From the NCBI GenBank assembly GCA_014058105.1, contig JACGCM010002752.1, forward strand, positions 434,001 to 498,000: DNA of 64,000 nucleotides, in the 5' to 3' direction. This document shows, piece after piece, positions 33,845 through 45,063 of the stretch. Origin of the DNA: Kingdonia uniflora. Taxonomy: Eukaryota > Streptophyta > Magnoliopsida > Ranunculales > Circaeasteraceae. The notes below the pieces were generated by a model. That model saw nothing but the letters and a program-made list of their open reading frames with translations. It did not search any database and had not been told where the DNA came from. Every line of letters starts with the position of its first letter. Within the stretch, counting starts at the first letter, position 1. Position numbers and translations under genes: made by a program.

Positions 33845-35225
33845 TTCATGCTAACTTAATTGTTGATTATGTACAAAATTGACTATTTCTTATTAACATA
33901 ATTGCTGATTTAGTATAAAATTGACAATTCATTAGTAACATAATTATAGGGGAATGATCTCGTAGAGGGGAGTTCACACTCTTATACCGTGCGGTTTAGC
34001 TTCGACTAGAGGTTTTAACAAATATATATGACAAAAATAAGAGGAATCACTGTGCTAACATACTTGCGTGGAGTCCATAAATTGGCATTCCCCACAACCT
34101 CTAGCGAGAATTTGAATGGGAAATTATATATATAGATAAGGTTACAGTTTGAATCGAGTAGAACTTGAAGGTGCTTGAAGGTTGCTAATCTTGGGGAAGG
34201 TTTGGTCCTAGTTTTTCTAACCCCCTCATGATGTCTCTCCTCTCTTATTTATTAGGGATAAGAAAGGATGAGTCACCATGTGATACCATATTATATGTAC
34301 ACCCCTTTGGGGTAATTGCCTTGTACGTGAGGTCGGTTCTGACACTGTAGCTGTCTAGCGGCTTATTTCACTGTATTATCTGGTGAGCTGGCTATCAGGT
34401 TTGTCTGCCTTCGACCATGCACTAATATGGTAGAAGTCCTCTTAATACTTGTATTATGTTCCATATGCTGCACAATTGCCTTCGGCTTCGACTCTTGTGG
34501 TAAGCTTCGGCTCTTTGGTAAGCTTTGATGTGGCCTTCAAGTATTAGGTTAGTCTCAGAAGGCATCGAGTAGATTATATGCCTTTAGCTATTTTGTAGGT
34601 TCTATAGGCTTCGATGTAGCCTTCTAGTATTCGATTAGTCTTGGATGACTGCGAGTAGGCTACTACAATAATTGTTAATTAGGTACAAAATCGACAATTT
34701 TTAATTAACATAATTGTTTAGTAAGTGCAAAATCAATAATTTCTTATCAACTTAAATGTTGGTTTAGCATAATCAACCATTTCTACTTAACAAAATTGTT
34801 GGTTTAGCAGGATCAACAATTTCTGCTTAACAAAATTGTGTTAAGTTCTAAATCGATAATTTATTAGTAACATAATTGTTGATTATGTACAAAATTGATA
34901 ATTTCTTATTAACATAATTGTTGATTAAGATCAAAATCGACAATTTCCTATCATCTTAAATGTTGGTTTAGTAGAATCAATAATTTATGCTTAACAAAAT
35001 TGTTGGTTTAGCGGAATCAACAAAATTTTGTATAGTCCTAAATCGACAATTTATTACTATCATAATTGTTGATTATGTACAAAATTGACAATTTCTTATT
35101 AATATAATTATTGATTAAGTTCAAAATCAAAAATTTTCTATCAACTTAAATGTTGGCTTAGCAAAATCAACAATTTCTGCTTAACAAAATTGTAAAGTCT
35201 TAAATTGACAATTTCTTACCATAAA
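33845..35225. repeat. AT-rich minisatellite (ATTGTTGATT...AAATTGACAATTT)
   Basis: The unit is about 42 bp (AACATAATTGTTGATTATG...AAATTGACAATTTCTTA). Variants alternate in a larger cycle of about five units, including one with ATGTTGGTTTAGCAGAATC. The internal AATTGT and ACAATT phrases pair, so each unit could fold. A solo LTR splits the array at 33945-34667. Related copies occur near 38640, 40425 and 47460-47610. Confidence 0.8.
33945..34667 (-). repeat. Solo LTR (TGTAGTAG family), copy 2
   Basis: The minus strand opens TGTAGTAGCCTACTCGCAG and closes TTCCCCTATA. An exact 5-bp duplication, ATAAT, flanks it (33940-33944 and 34668-34672). The final dinucleotide is TA rather than CA, a single transition. 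It matches the copy at 2211-2978 at both ends and inside (GAAGGCTACATCGAAGCC). It inserted into the minisatellite. Confidence 0.9.
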
Positions 35226-35600
35226 TGCTGATTATTGTTGATGACTGATGTTGGCCATAATTATGTAGTAGACTTATGGGCTAATACACCAAGTAATTGT
35301 TGATACTAAAGCAAACCAAAAATTTAAAACATAAATAATTGTTAATTAATTAGGAACCTGACAATTTAGAATGAAGTAATTGTTGAGTCTATATTGGCAA
35401 TGAATGATATATTCTAAAATTATAGAGTTTAGAATTCAAGAATAACAAAATCCTTAAAATAATGAGCTTCATGGATGATTATCTTCTGGATGGGATTGCC
35501 TACTACACATTCACCAACTTGCAATAATGATGTTTAGTAATAGGATAAATAAAAAAAATTCAATGATATTTAGATTATAAATTTACTTACGTGTCTTCTC
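35226..35600. other. AT-rich spacer with scattered minisatellite motifs
   Basis: Several isolated TAATTGTTGA motifs continue past the array to about 35390. No ORF is seen. It directly follows the 3' end of the FAR1-like pseudogene. Confidence 0.4.
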
Positions 35601-36310
35601 AACTAATGCCTTTAAAAGCGGGCATTTGCGTTTATCATTGTATTTGAACTCCCCACACCCCTTACATGTTCTTTTCTTCTTCATTTGGGCTATTACTAAC
35701 CCTCCATTCACTCCCCCCCCCCCCTATCTTGTGATCTTCCTTCAAATGACCTTTAGTTTGTATTACTAGAGGGTCAAATATAGGTGTTGCATGGATTACT
35801 GGGTTAGGCAATAGAGTTGAGATGATAAGTTCGGATGCCTCCTTTTGGGTTGTAGAATGATCAACAGTTTCTAGGTGCGTGCGCCTCAAGTTTGATTAGT
35901 TTTAAGACAACAAATTCCAAACTTTCCTTGATCTACAAAGCTCTTTCAAACAACTTTGCTACTCTGAGAGATAGGTGACTATGCCTTAGGCTCTGTTTGA
36001 TAAAAAGATATCTCAGATATTCGATATTTCAGATATTCTGATATTTGAAAAATCAAATATCTCATATATATGTTTTTAGTTTGGCAGTCGAATATTAAAA
36101 ACAGATATTTCAAAACTTTTTGTTTGGCAAATCAGATATTGTAAATAATATATTCGACATCTCCTCTCATTTTATGAACTAACACAATCCCTCCTTTATG
36201 AACCAACACAATCCCTCCTTGCTCTTCTTCAAATTGACAAAACCATCCATCGACCATCACTTACACAACTTTATCAAATACGGAATGAACAATATGAAGT
36301 TCACACCAAT

Positions 36311-36526
36311 CTATTCAATAGTAACTCCCAGGAATTTAATAACAAAGTCGTGAACCCACCTAAGTATCAAAAATGCATCAAGACATTCACAACATGTCAA
36401 GTACTTATAGTACATAAGAATTGTCCCAGGAATGGGGCCAAGGTTCTTACTAGCTAAAGAGTGTTTGTATCGCCTCAAGAAGTCATCAAGATAGATCCTG
36501 GTTGTTTGATCACAATGAGCTTGCAA
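36311..36526 (-). other. Short ORF downstream of the captured carrier
   Basis: A 71-codon ORF of unknown nature in the region that should be the 3' flank of the carrier copy. No domain is recognised and it may be chance. It ends near the left arm of the hAT-like element. Confidence 0.15.
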
Positions 36527-36670
36527 TGATGGAACATGAAGAACAAGGTATTTAGTTTAAATCTATTAATGTACTTATAGTTTTATTTCTTCACTTTTTG
36601 TTACCAGGGCTTTCAATTCAAGGATTAATACATAAAAACTGAGTACGGGAAGAGAAATATCATTAGTTAA

Positions 36671-37402
36671 TTATCCGCCTCCGGAACCATATTTCTTTCC
36701 TTGAAGGGCCATCTGCAGTTTGTCGTAACCTGCAAGAACACCAGCACCAGCAACTACACGAAGGATATTAGCTCAAATACCCTTAAACAGAGACTTAGCT
36801 CCCTCGTTTGCCAGGATCTGCTTGAATGCAGCAAGCAAGCTCTTATACTTAACAGCCTCACCGGAGATCATCATCATTCTTCTACGTACAGTGTCAATGA
36901 GGGAAGATACAAGACCAATACCATTCGTAATGAGCCAACCAAGAGCAAAACTAGTGAAGAAATTATCCTGCATGTCAGAAGTAAGAAGTGGCTTCAAAGA
37001 ATAATACATTCCGAAGTAGAGACCTCGGTACACAATGATTCCAACGCATGAAATGTTGAACCCACGGTAAAGACCACCATTGCCATTAGATGCCAACATC
37101 TTCATATAGGCATCAACCAATCCATTGAACTATCTCTCTCATCCCTTCTTTGCGGACTTTACATCATTGGTAAGATGGGTTTGAGCATAGTCGAGAGAAT
37201 AGACAAAGAAAAGAGAAGACACACCAGCAGCACCTCTAGTGTCCAAGTTATTGTCAAACCATTTCTAGTAGCCGTCTCTGACCTTCATGAAGTTAAACAA
37301 CCTCTTGAAGTAATCCTTGAACGTAAAGTTCAAAGCCTGAGTGGGGAAGTAACGAATCACATTAACAGTGTTTCCTCTCCAAAGGACCCAAATCCCCCAT
37401 CC
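36671..37402 (-). pseudogene. Captured mitochondrial ADP/ATP carrier fragment
   Basis: The minus strand reads [20 protein letters not shown], then [40 protein letters not shown] and the nucleotide-carrier signature [19 protein letters not shown]. It ends [12 protein letters not shown]...KKYGSGG with a stop at 36671-36673. This is the mitochondrial ADP/ATP carrier from the end of the first repeat to the true C-terminus. The first part of the carrier and the targeting presequence are missing. Three in-frame stops (two near 37135-37146, one near 36772) kill it. It has no introns in the covered part. Confidence 0.85.
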
Positions 37403-37985
37403 TTGATTGTTCATCTTCAATAACAACATAATTGACTAAAATTACAACAAAAACTTATCCCAATCACTAACAAAAATTAGAGAAATTGAAACTCAATCAC
37501 AACTATATCGAGCTCGGAAACCTTAAGGGGATACTTTAATTTGAGAATATCAGCGACAAATACAATTATTTCATGTTATTACAATTCGATTTAGTTTTCT
37601 AAGAAATTAGGGTTTTGATTTCAAATAACATTATAGAGAGAGAGATAGAGGAATCTAACCTTTAAAACGAAGAATTGCAGTTCTTTGTAAATTAAAACTT
37701 AGAAAAGTAAAACTTATAGAAGTAAAGGAAGAGAGAGACCTGTGAGAGAGAGATGGGAGAGTACGAATGGTTTAAGTTGTAGTATTTTTTTAAAATAATA
37801 GATATTTGCTTTAGAATATCTTAAAAATTGAGGGGGGGTCCTAGGATATTTAAATCGACAGTTAATGACTTAGTCTAGGATATCTACTAAGTTGTTATCC
37901 TCATCCAAACACCCATTTTATAGGGAATATCTAGGATATCCAAGATATTCGAAGTAAACAAGCGGGCCCTTAATAGTTGTTTCAA
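37403..37985. other. Right arm of the hAT-like element
   Basis: The region from 37403 contains no coding signal that matches the missing start of the carrier. A GA-rich block at 37640-37755 resembles a plant 5' leader. The last 190 bp are the right arm with GATATC-type repeats. Confidence 0.35.
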
Positions 37986-39219
37986 GTTCTCAACCAACTA
38001 TTTGAATGAACTCCAACTCAAGCTTGTTGAACATGTTCCTTGTGTGCATCTTAGCTGTATCTTTCAATAATACCTGATACAGACCAACTTAACGATATTT
38101 ATGTTATGTTTAGAAGTCCTTTTCACACTATTTTTCATATGTTTCTAATAATCTTGTATCGTACTTTGTCACAAAGCTATATAAACCAGTTGATGGAAGC
38201 AACTAACCATTGAAAAAATTATTAGTCGACTCGCTTCTTCCTATTGTGCTCATTTCACTGAAAAAAGTAGATCTGCTCCACAAAGGTATCCATCTTTTTC
38301 TTATATTATAAATCCCTTTCATCCAGTGGTTGTCATCCAATTTGTATTTTTTCATTAATTTCTACCATTTTATCTCAAAGTCCACAGGATAATAAGTATT
38401 GTGAATTACGGGGGTCCATTTCTTCTTTAAAGTGATTTGGATCGCGATAAACATGCCCAATCTTCTCAAGGAATTTATGAGTAATATTTCAAAAACATAT
38501 TTTATGCGTGGTTTTAGGGAAAACCTGCATGGCCAACACAATATTTAAGTAAGAAGTTTGAAATGTTAAGTTGGAATTATCAAATCTTTAGTAATCGGTA
38601 ATAAAATGATATAACTACAGTCGTTACTAAAAAAATTTATAGGAAATTGTTGATTACTGCATATTTGACAATACTTACAAATAGCATACTAGTATACTGT
38701 AATATGACTAACAATTTATTAAATAAATACATAACAAGACATTCAATGCTTACCTTTAGTATAGCTACTCTCATAGTTGTATCTTGATCAGTGATGATTG
38801 CTATAGGATGTTTGTTATTAATTGCTTTTAACCATGTGTTAAATAACCATGTAAATATATATTCTTGCTTGTTCCTTAGCAATGCGCATCCAAATTGAAT
38901 TGTTTGGTAATGGTTGTTGATCCCAGCAAATGGCATATTGTAAATATTAGTATTGTATGTAGTATCAAATGGGAGTACATCGCTGAACGCCTCGTATGCA
39001 CACCAAGATCGTCCATCTATCCATAAAAAAAAATTTGAGTGCCATGTCTTCTTCATCCAATTCAATATCAAAATAAAACATTAGATCATAATTATGTTTA
39101 TTCCTGAACCAATCCAATGCTGCATGTGCATCACCCCTTGAGATACGTTCCTTATGAACTTTGGCTTTATGGTTGTAACTGTTTATTTTGTTGTATGTTT
39201 TGTCAGGGAACAAAGTCAG

Positions 39220-39705
39220 TGATCCAGGAGGATCTAGGTTAATTTGAAGATTTATCAAAGTCGTTTGAACGAAGTTGAGTGTCGTTCGAACGAGTTGTTA
39301 TGTCCTCTAGAATTTTGGCCCAGAGCCATATTCTGTTCGAACGAGTTGGGTTTTGTTCGAACGACCAGGCAACTTTTCAGAGTTTTAGACCAATTAGACG
39401 TAAAGTCGTTCGAATGATTCCCTAGTTCGTTCAAACGACTCTGGCGGTGTTTTGATTCTCAAGCATTGTTTTGCCTCGAGATGCATTCTATTTTGTAATT
39501 TCGAGTTCCCTCTATATAAAGGCTGCTTAGGTTATCTTTTTTTCTTATGTTAGATTTGAAAGAGTTCTGAGAGAAGCCTAGGGTTTTGGAATGATTCATT
39601 GTAATCTACTTTATTTTTTTAAGCAATTGAAGCTTTATTTTTCCCAATTGGTGTTTTTCGTATTTTCTCGGCTAACTAAAAGCTTCTCAATCATATTATG
39701 GATTA
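39220..39705 (+). repeat. Solo LTR related to element F
   Basis: The LTR opens TGATCCAGGAGGATCTAGG and closes TATTATGGATTA, like the LTRs of element F. It splits the FAR1-like coding region. The flanks are GTCAG (39215-39219) and GCCGG (39706-39710), which match if two transitions of methylcytosine type occurred. It holds six copies of a motif close to GTTCGAACGA in its first 210 bp and a TATA box (CTATATAAAGG) near 39514. Confidence 0.75.
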
Positions 39706-40447
39706 GCCGGTACCTTGTTTACTAAGATGTTGTGAAACTCAAAGGTCTCTGTAAAGTTTGTGGCCACTTCTGGAAAGAATCAGTTGACCTTCATACGATA
39801 CTGATTGCGCGGTGATACAAGCTTGTGGTTATGAAAATCGAAGCAACTTGTAACAACAAATTTTCTAAGTTTGTCTCTCCAGTTAATGTTCATTATTGCT
39901 TTACATCCGCACTTTTCTAAAGATCTACTATTCCCATATTTTTTACTTGTATCTAGATCTATCCCAAGGTTTTTTTGGACATGTTGTTCAAACAACTGAA
40001 TTGAACTCTACCAATTTCTTCAGACCTATTCCTTTTACTAGAATTTCAAATCTTGGTGGAAAAGCCTTGACACCTTCCATATAGTTCGCAATATAAACTT
40101 GTAGCCTCTACGGTATTAAATTGTTGGCCCTTAAATGGTGAGTCTATCAACAAAGGATCAATAGGACATTCAGGTGTTTTAAAACATACCCCTCCTATAC
40201 ATTCATTTACTTCTTTTTTATGGTGACTCTTAACCGAGAACTTTAGATCAATTTCCATGTATACCATCATTCATCATATACCTTGCTCAACCTGTCAAAT
40301 TCAAAGATAAACCATATAGTGATGCTAAATTATTATTTCCTCAAACATAAATCAAGTAAAATATTTTTATAAATTATGGTCATTTCCAGGTACATCTTTA
40401 ACTGACTACCTCATATATTCAGAAATTGTTGATTCTAAAAATTTTAA

Positions 40448-40675
40448 GGGAAAATTTGACTGCAGACCCACCTATAGACTGAATATTTGTCTTTAGTCCC
40501 CAAGTTGTTTAAATATGTAGTTTTGGTTCCCAAATTGTCTCTAACCACAGGTCAACCTTCGTTGAACTCAAATTTTGACATGAACTGAGTAAACTACCCC
40601 CACGCAAGTTGCACGTGATTTCTTCTAACAGGTAAACAAGTTGCCTTCAGGTTATCTATTCCTTAAAATAATCCC
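40448..40675 (+). repeat. Left terminal inverted repeat of the MULE
   Basis: The repeat pairs with 47222-47448. Long shared stretches include TTTAGTCCCCAAGTTGTTTA and ACCACAGGTCAACCTTCG. Differences are mostly single transitions. Confidence 0.9.
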
Positions 40676-40839
40676 TAACGGTCTTCTTCTTCCCCAAATT
40701 CCCCAACGGTCATCTCTTTCCTAAATCTCTTAAATTTTCCTAAGTTTTGGTATTGGCCATCTCCTTCCCAAATACCTCCATTAAAGCCCTTTATCTCTAT
40801 CTCATTTATGAGTTTTGGTGTTGGTTTGTCTCTGTGTTT

Positions 40840-41447
40840 ATGGGATGTAGAAGTGGAGGTGGAGGTGGAGGTGGAGGTGGTGGTAGTGGTGATGATATGA
40901 AGGTAAAATCACTTTATATCTCTGTCTCTCTAATTAATCAAGTATTTTATATGGTGGTGGTAATGATTTATGATTTTTGTTGTAGGAGGATTTGTGCCCT
41001 ATATGTGATCAAGCTTTTCAAGGTAGTGGGGATTGTTCATGGTTATATAGTATGTGCAAGAAGCCAAATTACAGTGGAATAATACAATTTCATGTTTCTA
41101 AATCAGTAGAAAACCCTAGTAGAAAGTACTTAAAATGCCAATTCCCTACCTGTGGTGCATTCCAATGGTTAAGTGAGGCCATTGGGCAATCTTTAAATTC
41201 ACCAAGTATGAGTAGCTCCTCTTTTAAAGGTGGTTGCTTTGGTTGTGAGGAAACTGGGCACTGGTGGAGAAAATGTCCTTGGAGGACTGTAGTCTACCCT
41301 AAATATGGTTGTAGATTCAAGAAATTGCGTAAATCTACTACTCAAAGAAGCAAGGGTAAGAAATTCTTAGTTTGTGAAAATATTCAATGCAAGTACTTTA
41401 TGTGGCTAAAGGACTATATGCATGAAGAAGGAAAGAATAATACATAA
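40840..41447 (+). CDS. GRF-type and zinc-knuckle protein carried by the MULE
   Basis: Exon 1 (40840-40902) encodes MGCRS, a run of ten glycines and a short acidic end. A GTAAAA donor and a TTGTAG acceptor bound an 83-bp intron. Exon 2 (40986-41447) encodes two GRF-like zinc-binding units: CPICDQAF...CKKPNYSG...CQFPTCGAFQWL, and YPKYGCRFKK...CENIQCKYFMWL. Between them lies a CCHC knuckle, CFGCEETGHWWRKC. The protein has about 174 residues with no stop. GRF and CCHC units bind nucleic acid in known families. Its role in the MULE is unknown: a second element gene or captured cargo. Confidence 0.6.
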
Positions 41448-41469
41448 TTTGAGACTAATTTGAATGTGA

Positions 41470-42470
41470 AGGTGAGTATGACTATGAGATTAGGTGAATT
41501 TTGCAAAGAGTTTGAAGGGAAATCTTCAATGGGATGAGATTGGGAGTGTAGTGGTTAGAGATGATTATTATGTAAAAGGATAAATCTTAGGGATATTATA
41601 CCTTGTTTACCATATTAATTAAAATGTTCTATTAATTTTAAAGTTTCTTCTTATACAAGTTATGTGCAATTCTTCTTATACAATTCTTCTAATACAAGTT
41701 AGTGATCCTGTGTGCACACTCTATACTTAGCACATACTTAACATAACCCCAAACCTTTCCCCCTAACCATTATCCCCCCAACTACCAACATTGGGAAACT
41801 AGAATCTTATAAAACCCCTTAAATGTTTTTACTTTTTTCTTTATAAAACCAAACATTTCCCCATGCATTCTTCAAAATACAAGTATTTCTTTTCTTCTCT
41901 TCTCTTTTTTTCTCTTCAAAACCTCAAAAAAATGCTTATTTTCTCTACAACTAAGAATGACTCTTCTTCTGAAGAAAAGTATATTGAATTTGCAAAATAC
42001 TATGATTTATCCTCTAATAGTGAGGCTAGCTGGACAGAGGAGGAGGAGAGTAAGTATGGGTAGACAGAAGAAAAAGAGCAAGAAGAAACATACGAGGAAG
42101 AAAAAGAGGAAGAGATTGAAGAAAATGGAATATAAGAGAAAGATAAAGATTTTGTTTGTGACTGTGGGTATTGCCTTATTTTCTAGGTTCTCTTTTGGGA
42201 TCCCTTCTCTAATTGGGATATAGAGATGTTTTTGTTTTTGTTTGGGGATCCCAAAAAGTATTTTTGTTTAGTTTCTCTTTCAGTTTTTGTATTGTGGTGG
42301 TGGTTGTGAATCAATGGAAATGCAATTTCCTTTCTAGATATCTCTTTGTATTGTAGAACTGCATTTCTCTTTTGTGGAACTGTCATTTTTTTGTTGACAG
42401 GATATATGCATAGAGATGATAAACTTGCCATTTTTTTGTTAACAATTACCAAAAATTGGTACCTGCACAT
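41470..42470 (+). other. MULE internal region with an acidic/basic short ORF
   Basis: From the methionine near 41932 a short ORF encodes an acidic stretch (SSSEEKYIEFAKYYDLSSN, then Glu-rich) and stops at 42061-42063. A Glu-rich reading continues in frame to about 42135. An overlapping frame is Lys/Arg-rich. It could be a decayed second plus-strand gene. No domain is recognised. Confidence 0.3.
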
Positions 42471-42670
42471 TTTAGATCACTAGTACCTGTACACCTGCAC
42501 ATTTCAGATCACTAGTACCTGCACACCTAGACATTTTAGACCACTGTGACATTCTGTATATTTCAGTTTGACTGTGTAAGTACCAGTCATACCTTTCCCC
42601 ATACCTTCTACACATTTTAGACCAGTCAGAAGACCACTGTGAGTACATTCTATACATTTTAGACCATTAT
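42471..42670. repeat. Short imperfect repeats near the end of mudrA
   Basis: Phrases ACATTTTAGACCACTGTGA and GATCACTAGTACCTG recur five or six times with spacing of about 30-60 bp. They lie beyond the mudrA stop codon in what would be its 3' untranslated region. Confidence 0.55.
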
Positions 42671-43049
42671 GACTTTATCATTGAGTACCTATAAATTTTT
42701 AGAGATGTAATAGACAAACAACAACAATCAAGCACATGCATATAATAGAGTGAGTACCTGTTAAGTTACAAAATAGACAAACAAGAAACATTCATGAAAA
42801 AAAATTGGGGAAAAAACAAATAGAGTACATAGAGTACCTGTTAACATTCATAAAAGAAACATTCAGTTAATAGAGTACCTGTTAAAAATTTTAGTCTAAC
42901 AAACAACAAACATTTTTAGTCTACATAGCTAAACAAATGTATTTTTTAACATGTAGTTAAATGTTTCTATATTAAGTCACACTGTCACACTTTCTAATTC
43001 TTGCCAGGAGATTGATAGCCTTTCTTGTAAGGGTTAGAGCTTGGGGATT

Positions 43050-43560
43050 GAGCTTGCTGTGTTGATGCCCTAGTTTGCCTTGGGGCTTGAGCTTACCATG
43101 TTGATGCCCTAGTTTTCCTTTGAGTTGGTTGAGACTGCCTTTGGGCTTGACTTGCTTGATTTTGTCTTGGGGCTTGAGTAGTTTGAGACTGCCTTTGGGC
43201 TTGACTTGCTCTAGTTTTCCTTGGGGCTTCAGTAGCTTGAGACTACCTTTGAGCTTGACTTGCCCTAGTTTGCCTTGAGGTTGCAGTAGCTTGAGACTGT
43301 CATTGGGCTTGACTTGATCTAGTTTTCCTTGGGGCATCAGTAGCTTGAGACTGGCTTTGAGTTTGACTTGAGGCATCAGTAGCTTAATATTTCCATTGGG
43401 CTTGACTTGCTCTAGTTTGCCTTGGGGCATCAGTAGCTTTAGTTTGCCTTGATTGACTTTGTCTTAGGCCTTCAATAGCTTGAGTTTGGCTTTGAGTTTG
43501 CCTAGATTATGTTTGCTTTAGGGCTTGAACTTGTTGTGTTGATGCCCTAGTTTGCCTTGG
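43050..43560 (-). repeat. In-gene minisatellite, repeated Gln-rich tail of mudrA
   Basis: A unit of about 60 bp (plus strand: GCTTGACTTGCTCTAGTTTG, then CCTTGGGGC, AGTAGCTTGAGACT) is repeated about seven times with variation. In the transposase frame it encodes TRASQAQ...SQAT-type repeats. Such tails are low-complexity and vary fast in length. Confidence 0.75.
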
Positions 43561-45049
43561 GGATTGACTTGCTTGAGTTGGCCTTGGGGATTCGGTATCT
43601 TGAGTTTGTCTTGTATCCCTAGAAGATCTCCCACTACCACCACTTTCTCACCCTCTCATATTTGGGGTTGTAGGTGGTAAACCAACACTGCACATATGTC
43701 TTGCCATGCTAACATTTGTATCTACCCTCTTAGGTGCTCTTGCCACTCTTGACATTGGTATTGTTGGTGCACCCTTACAAGTTTTCTTGTTGTGACCATA
43801 GCCACCACATATTCCATATCTCTTCTGCCTCTTTTCTTCATATGGATCAGGGATTCTTTATTTTCTAGGTCTCCTAGCTCCTCTCACCAATGGGGGAGAT
43901 ATAAAATAGTTTGTAGGCTGCATATAATATAAAAATAACCATACATATCAAATATCAACTCATATACACTTGTGTTCAAATACAAACCTTCTCTCATTTT
44001 TATCCATCAACTACAGGATATATGGCATTTTTATATGTTTGGATATATGAAGCAACTTTGTGAAAATAAGAAACATAGCTGTTAGCCATCCATAAAAAAA
44101 AAGTTAGCTTTTAAAAAATTAGAGATACAACTTTGTAAACATTTAGATTATATATTAACCAAAAAATACTTTACTTACTTAACATATGACCACCCATAAG
44201 GGAGTATAGCACTAACAACATGCACACATGGTAGTTCAGAAAGTTGTCATTCATGGCAGTCACATTCATGTGTGTTGGTGTTTACTCTCCATCTTTGGCC
44301 ATTGATCCCAATTGTAAGAAAAGATCCTGATATTGACCATAGCATTTGATTATCTTATCAATGTGGGTTTGTGCTCTAGGGACCAATACCAAACCTACAA
44401 AAACGATATACATATAGTCACATAGTAGTTCATGAAAAAAAAAGATCTCAAACAATAAGAAAATATCTTGTTTAGCTTACCTACTTCTTCCCACTCTTTT
44501 GCCTTGAGCCTCCTGTCATACATGAGTTTCATTAAGATTATATTTAGTTTTTCTAGTAACTTATGGATTGGCCTGTCCCTAATCTTCAAAATCCACATGT
44601 TAAAATACTCACTGAAGTTGTTTGTGATGTATTCACACTTGGCAATGAAATCAAAGTGGAGAATAGCCCAGTGTCCAAATTACTCCTTGAGTAATCAGTC
44701 ATAAGCAATTGGGTTTTCTAGTTTGAGTTAATCCATGTGTTTATTCTTTTTAGATTGCTTAAATGCATTTGCTGCACTCCACACTAACCACTCCATTTGG
44801 GTCCCCCTATGAAACTTATACATATGTCTAAAGCAGAATTTGTGATTTGTATGAGGAAAAAGTGTAGTCACAGCATCAATGAGTCCCTTCTATCTGATAT
44901 GAATGTTAGCTTTTGATTATGTATAATGAGATAGAGCTGAAGAACCTCAAGGAAGTTGGTCCAAGTTTCTTTACATTCTGGTTTGCATAAGTAAACTGCA
45001 ATAGGGAATAGGCCATTATTGCCATCCAAGGCAATCATAGATAGACAAA

Positions 45050-45063
45050 CCCCCCCCCCCCCC
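45050..45063 (+). repeat. 14-base C run inside the transposase core
   Basis: Fourteen consecutive C residues (G on the coding strand) are followed by a CA repeat. They lie between the first catalytic Asp motif and the DGNNGLFPIA motif, where relatives have a short conserved segment. The run shifts the frame here. It may be replication slippage or an assembly error. Confidence 0.7.

Larger units (their letters stand above)
35986..37972. mobile_element. hAT-like element carrying an ADP/ATP carrier copy
   Basis: The left end reads TTAGGCTCTGTTTGATAAAA and the right end, reversed, TTAAGGGCCCGCTTGTTTAC. Both run into repeated GATATC/AGATATTC phrases, so the ends are an imperfect inverted repeat of the kind seen in plant hAT MITEs. 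The FAR1-like reading resumes on both sides. No transposase lies inside; the cargo is the carrier pseudogene at 36671-37402. I could not match a target duplication. Confidence 0.5.
35600..40270 (-). pseudogene. FAR1/FRS-like gene, interrupted and decayed
   Basis: The domains are in FAR1 order on the minus strand. The FAR1 DNA-binding region (40270-39780) includes FKGQQFNTVEATSLYCELY and CGCKAIMNINW...CFDFHNHKLVSPRN. The MULE-like core (39190-38637) includes LPFDTTYNTNIYNMPFAGIN and IAIITDQD. It continues (38560-37975) with RWIPLWSRSTFFSEMSTIGR and RSESTNNFFNG, and ends in a C-terminal zinc-finger-like CKGCGEFKYNDKRKCPL (about 35690-35600). FAR1 proteins are transposase-derived transcription factors. 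Stops, frameshifts, a solo LTR and a hAT-like insertion break it. It could equally be a Mutator-like transposase remnant. Confidence 0.7.

Noticed and set aside
33845..35225. CRISPR-like array of regular repeats
   Set aside because: The units are contiguous diverged AT-rich minisatellite copies with no unique spacers, and the DNA is plant nuclear.
42972..43430. Repetitive Lys/Gln/Leu ORF of 152 codons
   Set aside because: It reads the repeated tail of the MULE transposase in a shifted frame; the frame continuous with the CCHC knuckle gives the Gln/Ala/Ser repeat instead.
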